Part shown: positions 58,245-64,000 of the stretch, piece after piece
Layout of the letters: every line of letters begins with the position of its first letter
Numbering within the stretch: position 1 is the stretch's first letter
Assembly: GCF_007990755.1 (NCBI RefSeq)
Contig: NZ_BJXA01000042.1
Location: 1 to 64,000, forward strand
Reading direction: 5' to 3'
From: Nocardia ninae NBRC 108245
GTDB lineage: Bacteria > Actinomycetota > Actinomycetes > Mycobacteriales > Mycobacteriaceae
Length of the DNA stretch: 64,000 nucleotides
The notes under the pieces: generated by a model
Database searches by the model: none
What the model was told of the DNA's origin: nothing
What the model saw: the letters and a program-made list of their open reading frames with translations, nothing else
Position numbers and translations under genes: made by a program

Positions 58245-59048
58245 GTTTACACACTGCTCCAATCCCAGACCATCCGAGGCGCAGCGGGCAAGCCACTACC
58301 AACGGTCTTCAGAGCGCTTGCCGACAAGGGCACCGAATTCCTGCTGGGCCAGCTCGTGCTCGTCGCCGCCGGGCCTGGCACGGGCAAGAGCCTGTTTGCA
58401 CTCACCCTCGCCTTGCGGTCCAAGGTTCCGACCCTGTATTTCAGCGCTGATAGTGATGCGTTCACCCAGCTCACCCGCTCGGTAAGTGTCCTAACCGAAT
58501 GGCGCCACGAAGAAGCCGCCAAACGAGTACTCGCCGGAGACCTCAACATGGTTTTCGACCTGCTGACCAAGGTTCCGATCCGCTTCGTCTATGAAGCGTC
58601 TCCAACGCTGGATGACATCGAGCGCGCGATGCTGGCGTACGACGAAGTGCACGGCCACTTCCCTCAGTTGGTCGTGGTCGACAACATCACGAACGTGTCC
58701 ACCGCGGCCAGCGGTGAAGACCCGTTCGCCGGCCTGGAAGCCCTTGCCGACTACCTACACGGGATGGCGCGCCAAACCGGCGCGTGCGTGGTGTGCCTGC
58801 ACCACGTCACCGGCCCGTATGTTGATGCCGCTAAGCCCATCCCGTTGTCGGGGGTCAAGGGCCAGATCACCAGAGTCCCCGAAACCGTACTGACTCTCTT
58901 CAGACCGGTACGTGAGTTCGGTGGAGACGTTCTCGGGGTGTCGACGGTCAAAAACCGCGCAGGCCGCGCGGATCCATCCGGCATGGATTTCGCTGAACTC
59001 GAATGGATCGGCGACACGATGACGATCCGTGACGTCCGTGCCGCCTAA
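58245..59048 (+). CDS. RecA/DnaB-like AAA ATPase (replicative helicase-like)
   Basis: About 267 residues. Walker A AAGPGTGKS near residue 42, Walker B QLVVVDNITNV, GQITRVPETVLTLFRP near the end and a KNRAGRADPSG loop, the pattern of phage DnaB-like RecA ATPases. The usual start codons are absent: the first is a GTG at 58356, only six residues before Walker A, but coding clearly extends upstream (YTLLQSQTIRGAAGKPLPT). A perfect AGGAGG stands seven bases before a GTT at 58245, so a rare start or a sequence error is likely. Confidence 0.82.
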   Translation, partial: VYTLLQSQTIRGAAGKPLPTVFRALADKGTEFLLGQLVLVAAGPGTGKSLFALTLALRSKVPTLYFSADSDAFTQLTRSVSVLTEWRHEEAAKRVLAGDLNMVFDLLTKVPIRFVYEASPTLDDIERAMLAYDEVHGHFPQLVVVDNITNVSTAASGEDPFAGLEALADYLHGMARQTGACVVCLHHVTGPYVDAAKPIPLSGVKGQITRVPETVLTLFRPVREFGGDVLGVSTVKNRAGRADPSGMDFAELEWIGDTMTIRDVRAA

Positions 59049-59475
59049 ACCGGCGAAGCGGTGCGTGGACTGCACAACAGAAACGATCACAACCCGCCGC
59101 GCAGCTCCGCATCCAGGCCCACGATGCGCGACTCATCATCGGGAACGACGAGCGAAGCTCCGAAAATCTAGCCACGGCAGGCACATCGAAGCTACGTACG
59201 GAATCACCTCGGCGGAATATCAGCGGCTGCTAGACCACCAGGGCGGAGTGTGCTTCATATGCCGCCGTGCGACCGGCGCACGAAAACGACTCGCCTGCGA
59301 CCACTCACACGCCACCGGGGAAGTCCGCGGGCTGCTCTGCAAGCGCTGCAACCGCGATGTCCTCGGACACCTACGAGACGACATTGCCGCTGCACAGCGA
59401 GTTGTCGCATACCTCACCGATCCCCCTGCGTACCGCGTGATCGGGCGTCGGGTAGTTCCAAACCACGAAGGATGA
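59029..59475 (+). CDS. Recombination endonuclease VII
   Basis: 148 residues. An N-terminal Cys pair (KRCVDC) and the EndoVII core YGITSAEYQRLLDHQGGVC followed by ICRRATGARKRLACDHSHA, TGEVRGLLCKRCNRDVLGHL. Cys pairs bind zinc and the D-H/N residues form the ββα-metal site. Resolves branched DNA before packaging. Starts in the last codons of the ATPase gene; GTG 59038 is an alternative. In L5 the same enzyme lies between helicase and primase genes. Confidence 0.9.
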   Translation: MTSVPPKPAKRCVDCTTETITTRRAAPHPGPRCATHHRERRAKLRKSSHGRHIEATYGITSAEYQRLLDHQGGVCFICRRATGARKRLACDHSHATGEVRGLLCKRCNRDVLGHLRDDIAAAQRVVAYLTDPPAYRVIGRRVVPNHEG

Positions 59476-59479
59476 CCAA

Positions 59480-59839
59480 TTGCGCTCTGTCGCCGAAAAT
59501 CTGACTATCGCCCTGGGGCTGATCAACGAGAACGGCCTCGGACGAGGGTTGCTCTATAACCGGGAAACCGGCTGTTACTGCTCTCTAGGTGCTATCCATG
59601 CGGCTCGCACCGGCCTGCGCGGGTTCTCTGTGGCTGTCGATGAGGACCGCAGGCTGGGAACGAAGCTCGCGTACCAGAACTCCCCAGAAGCCGAGGCCGT
59701 CCGCCTGTCCATGCTGGCGATGGATCTTCTGCCGGATGCGGACGGCGACTTCGCCGACCTCTACCGGGTGAATGACTCTGTGCCCAATCCCCAGACGGTG
59801 ATCGAAGCGTTCGAGCGGGCCATCGAGAACGCTGCGTAA
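59480..59839 (+). CDS. DUF6197-like hypothetical protein
   Basis: 119 residues from a TTG: MRSVAENLTIALGLINENGL, GRGLLYNRETGCYCSLGAIH, then an acidic helical end. The L-Y-x-x-x-T-G-x-Y-C-x-L-G-A segment matches a widespread actinophage family of unknown function. Overlaps the primase gene start by one base. Confidence 0.65.
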   Translation: MRSVAENLTIALGLINENGLGRGLLYNRETGCYCSLGAIHAARTGLRGFSVAVDEDRRLGTKLAYQNSPEAEAVRLSMLAMDLLPDADGDFADLYRVNDSVPNPQTVIEAFERAIENAA

Positions 59840-60234
59840 TGGCCGCCATCGTCTCGGCTATCCAGCGGTACTACCCGGACTGGATCCCGCCCGAGGACCG
59901 GCAGACCTACAACAAGTGCCTATGTCCGTTCCACGGCGAATCGCGGCCTTCTGCGTCGATCTCATTCGAGCACAACCGATTCAACTGTTTCGCGTGCGGT
60001 GCCTCCGGCGACGCGATCGACATCATCAGACACCAAGAGGAGGGCATCAGTTTTGCAGAGGCTAAGCGCCTCGCAGCGGACCTATCTCCAGGACGCGACG
60101 ACTCTGTACGCGAGAGCGTTCCGAGGCAGCCCAGCCGAAGAGTATTCGGCCAACCGCGGACTAACGACCTTGGAACGACAGGGGCTAGACCCGCTACTCC
60201 TGGGATTCGTAGCCGAACCGCTCCCTGGTCATGA
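59839..60234 (+). CDS. DNA primase, zinc-binding N-terminal part
   Basis: 131 residues. CLCPFHGESRPSASISFEH and FNCFACGASGDAIDII form the CHC2 zinc finger of DnaG-type primases, with GISFAEAKRLA after it. Beyond about residue 85 the frame becomes Arg/Pro-rich and overlaps the TOPRIM gene in another frame, so the real product may end at 60234 or be joined to the other frame by frameshifting. Confidence 0.82.
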   Translation: MAAIVSAIQRYYPDWIPPEDRQTYNKCLCPFHGESRPSASISFEHNRFNCFACGASGDAIDIIRHQEEGISFAEAKRLAADLSPGRDDSVRESVPRQPSRRVFGQPRTNDLGTTGARPATPGIRSRTAPWS

Positions 60235-60724
60235 GGACTACTCGGGGTTCCTCGCGATCCCGTATCTGAGAACGGCAGCAGACGGCGTTCTCTCGGTCGT
60301 CTCGATCCGATTCCGTTGCATCGCCACAGATTGCGAGCATCAGGGGCACGGCAAGTACATGACCCTCGCCGGGGACAGACCCCGGCTGTACAACTCTGCC
60401 GATCTACTCGTCCCGTCGAGATTCATCTTGCTCACCGAGGGCGAGCTGGATGCGATAGCCGCACACAGGATCGGACTACCGGCGGTCGGTATCCCGGGTT
60501 CTACAGCGTGGCAGCCCCATTTCCGGGAACCGTTCCTCGGGTATGAGTCGGCAATCATCCCGGCAGATGGTGACAAGCCAGGGCGCAAGTTCGCGGTGCA
60601 GACATCCAAACATCTACCGAATTCAAAAGTCATCTACCTACCGGACGGTGAAGACGTCAACTCGCTGATCATGTCCGAAGGACCGAAAGCGTTTAAGGAG
60701 CGACTGGGGTTTGAGACCGATTGA
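60053..60724 (+). CDS. DNA primase, TOPRIM part
   Basis: 223 residues from a TTG with GAGGAGG nine bases upstream, lying inside the first primase gene in the +1 frame. EYSANRGLTTLERQGLDPLL, then FILLTEGELDAIAAHRIGLP and AIIPADGDKPGRKFA give the TOPRIM fold with its Glu and DxD-like acidic residues. Together with the zinc-finger protein it makes up a DnaG-like primase in two pieces, overlapping by 182 bases. Confidence 0.82.
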   Translation: MQRLSASQRTYLQDATTLYARAFRGSPAEEYSANRGLTTLERQGLDPLLLGFVAEPLPGHEDYSGFLAIPYLRTAADGVLSVVSIRFRCIATDCEHQGHGKYMTLAGDRPRLYNSADLLVPSRFILLTEGELDAIAAHRIGLPAVGIPGSTAWQPHFREPFLGYESAIIPADGDKPGRKFAVQTSKHLPNSKVIYLPDGEDVNSLIMSEGPKAFKERLGFETD

Positions 60725-60974
60725 GGTCACGGTGTACACGCGGCCGAACTGCCAACCGTGTGCGTATACCAAACGAACGCTGATCAAACAGGGCGTCGAC
60801 TTCGCCGAAGTCGATATCACCGATGATCCACAAGCATTCGAGTACTTGAAATCCCATCTCGGAGTACGGGAAGTGCCCGTGGTCGTGGTGATGGAACGCG
60901 CCGATTATTGGACTGGCGCGCGAGAGGAGAAGATCCGCGAATGGACGGATCAGATGACCACGAAGAAGGACTAG
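60711..60974 (+). CDS. nrdH: NrdH-like glutaredoxin
   Basis: 87 residues from a TTG: IEVTVYTRPNCQPCAYTKRT has the C-x-x-C redox site, and VREVPVVVV holds the cis-Pro. Donates electrons to class Ib ribonucleotide reductase; L5 also encodes an NrdH-like protein in this arm. The extended C-terminus (EEKIREWTDQMTTKKD) is charged. Overlaps the primase gene by 14 bases. Confidence 0.82.
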   Translation: MRPIEVTVYTRPNCQPCAYTKRTLIKQGVDFAEVDITDDPQAFEYLKSHLGVREVPVVVVMERADYWTGAREEKIREWTDQMTTKKD

Positions 60975-61072
60975 ACGACGATTGCAGCCTCGATGGTTGG
61001 GGATGCGAGTCAGATGAATGCGACTGCGCTGATGAATTTTTCGAAGACTGGGAAGGTGTTCAGACAGATTGA
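60941..61072 (+). CDS. Small acidic Cys-containing protein
   Basis: 43 residues: MDGSDDHEEGLDDDCSLDGW followed by GCESDECDCADEFFEDWEG. About 40 per cent Asp/Glu with four Cys. GAGGAG lies 14 bases upstream of the ATG. It overlaps the NrdH gene by 34 bases in another frame, and its stop overlaps the next start (TTGA). Could mimic DNA or bind metal. Too short for most gene finders but well placed. Confidence 0.55.
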   Translation: MDGSDDHEEGLDDDCSLDGWGCESDECDCADEFFEDWEGVQTD

Positions 61073-61512
61073 ATAGCAAGGTTGATCCGCCGTACTACCA
61101 GGGTTTCAGCAACGGGGCCGAGATGATCGACATCACGGAAAACCTCACTCCCAATGCCGCGCAAGCGGTTCAGTACATCGGGCGGTCATGCCGAATGGAT
61201 GGAAACAACAAGGGGGGCATTGCGGAGGACCTGAACAAGGCGCTCTGGTTCATCACCCGTGAACTGTGTCGGATCGGAGCGGAAACCCAAGCCCGGCCCC
61301 GCGACAGTTCGCGTCGTATCGCGCGGATGTGGGGCCGGATCGAAGACGTACCAGAAGGCGTAGAAGTCACCGACATCGATGGCGATGGAGTGGTGAAGGT
61401 TGACGGAATCACTTTCCGGACCTCCTATGGGCGCACCGGATTGCTTGCTGAGCGCTTCGAGACCGATGGAACTGATAACGACTACGCCCCGTTCACCGAG
61501 GTGATTGCTTGA
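61069..61512 (+). CDS. DUF3310-like protein
   Basis: 147 residues from a TTG overlapping the upstream stop. YYQGFSNGAEMIDITENLTP, AAQAVQYIGRSCRMDGNN and AEDLNKALWFITRELCRIG follow the DUF3310 pattern (H/P-Y, E-x-I-D, K-Y-I-x-R, E-D-L-x-K-A). The C-terminal 60 residues are an extra beta-rich part. Sometimes annotated as nucleotide kinase-like; function uncertain. Confidence 0.75.
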   Translation: MNSKVDPPYYQGFSNGAEMIDITENLTPNAAQAVQYIGRSCRMDGNNKGGIAEDLNKALWFITRELCRIGAETQARPRDSSRRIARMWGRIEDVPEGVEVTDIDGDGVVKVDGITFRTSYGRTGLLAERFETDGTDNDYAPFTEVIA

Positions 61513-62273
61513 CCAAGCGAGTAGTCATCATCTCCGATACCCAGATCCCCTACGACGACCGCAAGGCGGTCAGAGCCGTGATCCGGTACATCGGCGACAC
61601 CCAGCCAGACGAAGTTATCCACATCGGCGATCTGATGGACTTCCCGCAGCCGAGCCGCTGGAACAAGGGCACGGCCGGCGAGTTCGAGGGCAGCGTCTTG
61701 GAGGACTGCGAACAGGCCAAACGCCGGTTTCTGGGGCCGCTGAGAGAGGTCTACGACGGGACCGTCGGAGTCCACGAGGGAAATCATGACCTTCGACCAC
61801 GAGAATATCTGAGCAAATATGCCCCGGCACTCGCAGAGTCCGGGGCATTTAACTTGCCGACACTGCTCGACTTCGACCAGTTCGGCGTGAGACTGCTTCC
61901 GGATTTCTACGACGTGGCACCCGGCTGGATTACTACGCACGGACATCGAGGCGGTATCCGGCTTAGCCAGGATGCTGGCAAGACAGCGCTGAACGCAGTG
62001 AAGCGTTTCAACAAGAGTGTCGTCATGGGCCATACCCATCGGCTAGGAACAGCGCCGCACTCTGTCGGATACGGCGGAAAGCTGGAAACCCTAACAGGAT
62101 TCGAAGTCGGGCATCTGATGGATATGGGACAAGCCCAGTACCTCAAAGGTGCCTCTGCCAACTGGCAGAAGGGCTTCGGGATTCTCACCGTCGACGGCAA
62201 CCACGTTCGGGCCGAGCCGATCCCGATCACGGGCAAGAAGTTCACGGTTGATGGCCGTGTGTGGACGGTGTAG
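61509..62273 (+). CDS. Metallophosphoesterase
   Basis: 254 residues from a TTG overlapping the previous stop. VVIISDTQIPYDD, HIGDLMDF, VHEGNHDLR, TTHGHRGG and VMGHTHRLG supply the metal ligands of the calcineurin-like fold; the first motif is D-T-Q instead of D-x-H. L5 gp54 is the likely counterpart. Probable nuclease or phosphodiesterase in DNA metabolism. It ends inside the next gene. Confidence 0.88.
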   Translation: MTKRVVIISDTQIPYDDRKAVRAVIRYIGDTQPDEVIHIGDLMDFPQPSRWNKGTAGEFEGSVLEDCEQAKRRFLGPLREVYDGTVGVHEGNHDLRPREYLSKYAPALAESGAFNLPTLLDFDQFGVRLLPDFYDVAPGWITTHGHRGGIRLSQDAGKTALNAVKRFNKSVVMGHTHRLGTAPHSVGYGGKLETLTGFEVGHLMDMGQAQYLKGASANWQKGFGILTVDGNHVRAEPIPITGKKFTVDGRVWTV

Positions 62274-62281
62274 GGAGTTTG

Positions 62282-62839
62282 TTGGATACCAAGAAGGTAC
62301 AGAAGCTGATCGCCCGCGCGGGGAGCGCGGTGGTGCGGGAGTGGCCGGGCGTCATCGACGCAGAAGACCTCGGCCAGGAGTTGTGGCTGTGGATTCTGAG
62401 GAGCCGTTCGGTACAAGACAAGCTCACCGCTTCCGATGACTACCTGTCATACCGGCTGCTGGTCCAGCACGGGCACAAGATCGCAGCGGCGGAAGCCGAG
62501 AAGAACGTTCGCTTCGCGACCAACGTGCAGTACTCCACCGAGGACGTACGAAAAGCACTTGAAGGTGAATTGCGGTGGGCCGAACTACTCGATGACCTCA
62601 CCTCCGCAATGGAGGTGATCCGCGAGAAGCACCCGCAGTACGCCGACGCGATCCGAAAGCGGTTCGGTGAGAAACAAAAAGGCGTCGACTACAACGCTGT
62701 CAAGCGCGGTGTCATCGCGATCACCGATGAAATGAACCGTCAGGCGCGAGTGAAGCGAGCCGAGTACGGCGACGGGCCAGGCGCAAGGCGCGTGGTCTCC
62801 AATGCAGCGGCGCAGACCGCATCGAAGGGCAACGAGTGA
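62282..62839 (+). CDS. Sigma-factor-like hypothetical protein
   Basis: About 185 residues from a TTG. DTKKVQKLIARAGSAVVREW, then IDAEDLGQELWLWIL recalls sigma-70 region 2 (D-A-E-D-L-x-Q-E-x-W/F), followed by a helical region with QYADAIRKRFGEKQKGVDYN, a possible region 4. Phage proteins of this kind are often called sigma-like. Function as a transcription factor is inferred. Confidence 0.62.
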   Translation: MDTKKVQKLIARAGSAVVREWPGVIDAEDLGQELWLWILRSRSVQDKLTASDDYLSYRLLVQHGHKIAAAEAEKNVRFATNVQYSTEDVRKALEGELRWAELLDDLTSAMEVIREKHPQYADAIRKRFGEKQKGVDYNAVKRGVIAITDEMNRQARVKRAEYGDGPGARRVVSNAAAQTASKGNE

Positions 62840-62997
62840 AAGACATCCTGGACGCCGAGCTCAACGGCAACGGCTCCATCGAGATGTACCGGGGCTGGGT
62901 TCATCCGGACATCCATTTCGACCAACAACCGGCCTTGCTGGACAACTGGTCTGACGACGATATCGAAATGTACTGCGGAAAGAGGAATGTAGCTTGA
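62836..62997 (+). CDS. Small hypothetical protein
   Basis: 53 residues from a GTG overlapping the previous stop (GTGA): KDILDAELNGNGSIEMYRGW, then HPDIHFDQQPALLDNWSDDD. Acidic. Overlaps the next gene by four bases (TTGA). No family recognised. Confidence 0.6.
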   Translation: MKDILDAELNGNGSIEMYRGWVHPDIHFDQQPALLDNWSDDDIEMYCGKRNVA

Positions 62998-63473
62998 CCA
63001 ACGACCCGTTCGCCAACGCCACGACGGCTGACGCTGCGACCGAAGCTGAGAGCACGACCGCGGCCAAGCCCGGCCCAACTCGCCGTGACGGCAAGGTGGT
63101 CGTCACGCTCAAAGGCGGCCGAGACTTCGATGCTCCGTGGATCGTGCACCACGCCGACAGTGTCGCCGAAGCTGAGCAGCTGGTGAGGGATTCCCGAGCC
63201 CTGATGAAGCTGTCACAGGAAGCGGCAGCACATTTCGCTGGCCTCGCACCCGGCAAGCCCGCGCCACAGGGCACAGAGCCAGCTGCACGGTCCGCTCCTG
63301 CCGCCAAGCCCGCCTACCAGCAAGCACCCGGCGGGGAAGGCCGCCATTGCAAGCACGGGGAAATGGTTTTCAAGTCCGGCGTCGCGAAGAACGGCGGAAA
63401 GCCGTGGTCGGCATTCATGTGCCCGGCTCCGGCCGGCACGCCCGACCAGTGCGAGAAGCAGTGGCTTCGCTGA
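62994..63473 (+). CDS. Phage DNA-metabolism protein with C-terminal zinc-ribbon-like motif
   Basis: 159 residues from a TTG. GKVVVTLKGGRDFDAPWIVH and ADSVAEAEQL are a recurring actinophage pattern; the C-terminus CKHGEMVFKSGVAKNGG, then FMCPAP and CEKQWL looks like a zinc ribbon. A disordered Pro/Ala linker joins the halves. Possibly single-strand DNA binding, by layout only. Confidence 0.65.
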   Translation: MTNDPFANATTADAATEAESTTAAKPGPTRRDGKVVVTLKGGRDFDAPWIVHHADSVAEAEQLVRDSRALMKLSQEAAAHFAGLAPGKPAPQGTEPAARSAPAAKPAYQQAPGGEGRHCKHGEMVFKSGVAKNGGKPWSAFMCPAPAGTPDQCEKQWLR

Positions 63474-63495
63474 TCTGACCTAGTAACCCCCGAGG

Positions 63496-63522
63496 GCGGC
63501 TCTCCTATCGGGAGTCGCCCTT
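63496..63522 (+). terminator. Hairpin between early genes
   Basis: GGGCGGCTCTCC / GGGAGTCGCCC with a four-base loop and one or two imperfect pairs, followed by TTCAG. Weak terminator or processing site. Confidence 0.5.
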
Positions 63523-63561
63523 CAGTCCCTAGAACCGAAACGAGAACGGGAGCACCGCACC

Positions 63562-63801
63562 GTGACCACTGCTGAAACCGCCTTCTTGTATCGCCGGATC
63601 GAGGATCTGGAGGCCGAGAACGAAGCACTGAAGACGAAGTACGACAACCGAAAAAAGCTGTCGCACAACGATGTCCGATGGATCCGGCGGCTAGCCGACA
63701 ACGCGAAGCTCAGTCACGCGGAGCTGGCGGAGATGTACGGCGTCGGTGAGCCCAACATCAGCCGCATCGTCAGGCGCATCTATTACCCCGAGGTGGCGTG
63801 A
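63562..63801 (+). CDS. Coiled-coil helix-turn-helix protein
   Basis: 79 residues from a GTG with GGGAGC upstream. A short coiled coil (LYRRIEDLEAENEALKTKYD) is followed by a helix-turn-helix: VRWIRRLADNAKLSHAELAE then MYGVGEPNISRIVRR. A small regulator or DNA-binding accessory placed directly before the polymerase gene, with a GTGA overlap. Confidence 0.78.
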   Translation: MTTAETAFLYRRIEDLEAENEALKTKYDNRKKLSHNDVRWIRRLADNAKLSHAELAEMYGVGEPNISRIVRRIYYPEVA

Positions 63802-64000
63802 AAGAACTCAGCTACCGGCTCCGCGGCGAGCCTGTCTATATCCGCATACCTGAGACAGACGCCGACCTCACGCAGTTCTCCGACTGGATCGACGGACACA
63901 AACGGCACCGGATCGGGATCGACACCGAGACAACCGGCCTGGACATCTACAGCGCCGGATACCGGCTTCGCACCGTGCAATTCGGCACCGGCACCGAATC
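63798..64000 (+). CDS. DNA polymerase I-like, N-terminus only
   Basis: First 67 residues, cut by the window edge. GTG overlaps the previous stop. IPETDADLTQFSDWIDGHKR leads to IGIDTETTGLDIYSAGY, the Exo I motif (D-x-E) of the 3'-5' exonuclease domain of family A polymerases, and RTVQFGTG. Matches the L5 gp44 position and start. Completes the replication gene set. Confidence 0.85.
   Translation, partial: MKELSYRLRGEPVYIRIPETDADLTQFSDWIDGHKRHRIGIDTETTGLDIYSAGYRLRTVQFGTGTE

Larger units (their letters stand above)
18668..64000. mobile_element. L5-like (Cluster A type) prophage, right end outside the window; left boundary uncertain
   Basis: From 27109 onward every gene fits a siphophage: leftward late genes (terminase to tail) to 49.1 kb, then rightward early genes ending in DNA polymerase at the window edge. 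The order lysins before large terminase, tails, then on the other arm repressor, Cas4-like exonuclease, endonuclease VII, primase, NrdH and polymerase is that of mycobacteriophage L5. The repressor is gp71-like and a gp29-type protein is present. The orientation of the two arms means the cos ends are joined, as in a prophage. The 18.7-27.1 kb stretch is included because of low GC and a shared LexA-box theme, but it carries no structural phage gene and may be separate. The integrase is not in the window. Confidence 0.75.

Noticed and set aside
18700-64000. CRISPR array
   Set aside because: No series of identical repeats with regular spacers was seen; the hairpin array at 49.1-49.4 kb has different stem sequences.

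Overview
The window joins about 18.3 kb of high-GC actinobacterial chromosome to the larger part of an integrated temperate phage. The host is probably a mycolic-acid actinomycete of the Nocardia/Rhodococcus type. Evidence for this is the Kgd/SucA N-terminus at the left edge, a PtpB-type phosphatase, a DeaD helicase, a RecB-nuclease/SF1-helicase fusion of the mycobacterial Rv1251c type in a kgd-deaD neighbourhood like that of mycobacteria, many GTG/TTG starts, and perfect actinobacterial LexA boxes. No database could be searched, so family names rest on motifs and recalled relatives.

1-18.3 kb, chromosome: start of kgd (minus); a fused two-unit ABC exporter; an ABC permease/ATPase pair with an EcsC-like membrane protein (overlapping operon, minus); a CPW-motif glutathione-S-transferase-like reductase; a crotonase and an AMP-ligase lacking its C-terminal domain (plus); a PtpB-like phosphatase; a TetR-like protein without its DNA-binding domain; an alanine-racemase-fold PLP enzyme; the nuclease-helicase fusion with apparently ruined active sites; and deaD.

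18.3-27.1 kb, lower-GC accessory segment: a serine-recombinase-like protein without its serine, a TrmO-like protein, a TPR-type XRE regulator, a tightly overlapping plus-strand operon ending in a PD-(D/E)XK-like coiled-coil protein, a membrane protein, and a repetitive block of small membrane proteins ending in a LexA-controlled leaderless gene. It may be the left end of the prophage, cargo, or an older neighbouring island; the attachment site could not be fixed because the right end lies outside the window.

27.1-49.1 kb, late genes, all leftward: terminase small subunit and HNH, tRNA, amidase lysin, SGNH hydrolase, large terminase, portal, protease, scaffold, capsid, connectors, tail tube, frameshifted chaperone, tape measure, minor tail proteins, holin candidates. 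49.7-64 kb, early genes, all rightward: small genes separated by hairpins, a DUF932 protein, an immunity repressor, Cas4-like exonuclease, RecA/DnaB-like ATPase, endonuclease VII, split primase, NrdH, phosphoesterase, and the start of DNA polymerase. This is the gene order of mycobacteriophage L5 (Cluster A), permuted as expected for a prophage: the joined cos ends fall near 49.1-49.7 kb and the two arms are read outward from there.

Regulation is the most interesting part. The repressor resembles L5 gp71. Two nearly identical promoters (49.68 and 51.32 kb) carry an operator-like palindrome over the -35 box whose reverse complement resembles the L5 stoperator, and a related operator pair precedes the repressor gene. 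Perfect LexA boxes lie upstream of the repressor gene and immediately upstream of a small gene at the left end. Together they suggest an L5-type immunity circuit that has been wired to the host SOS response.
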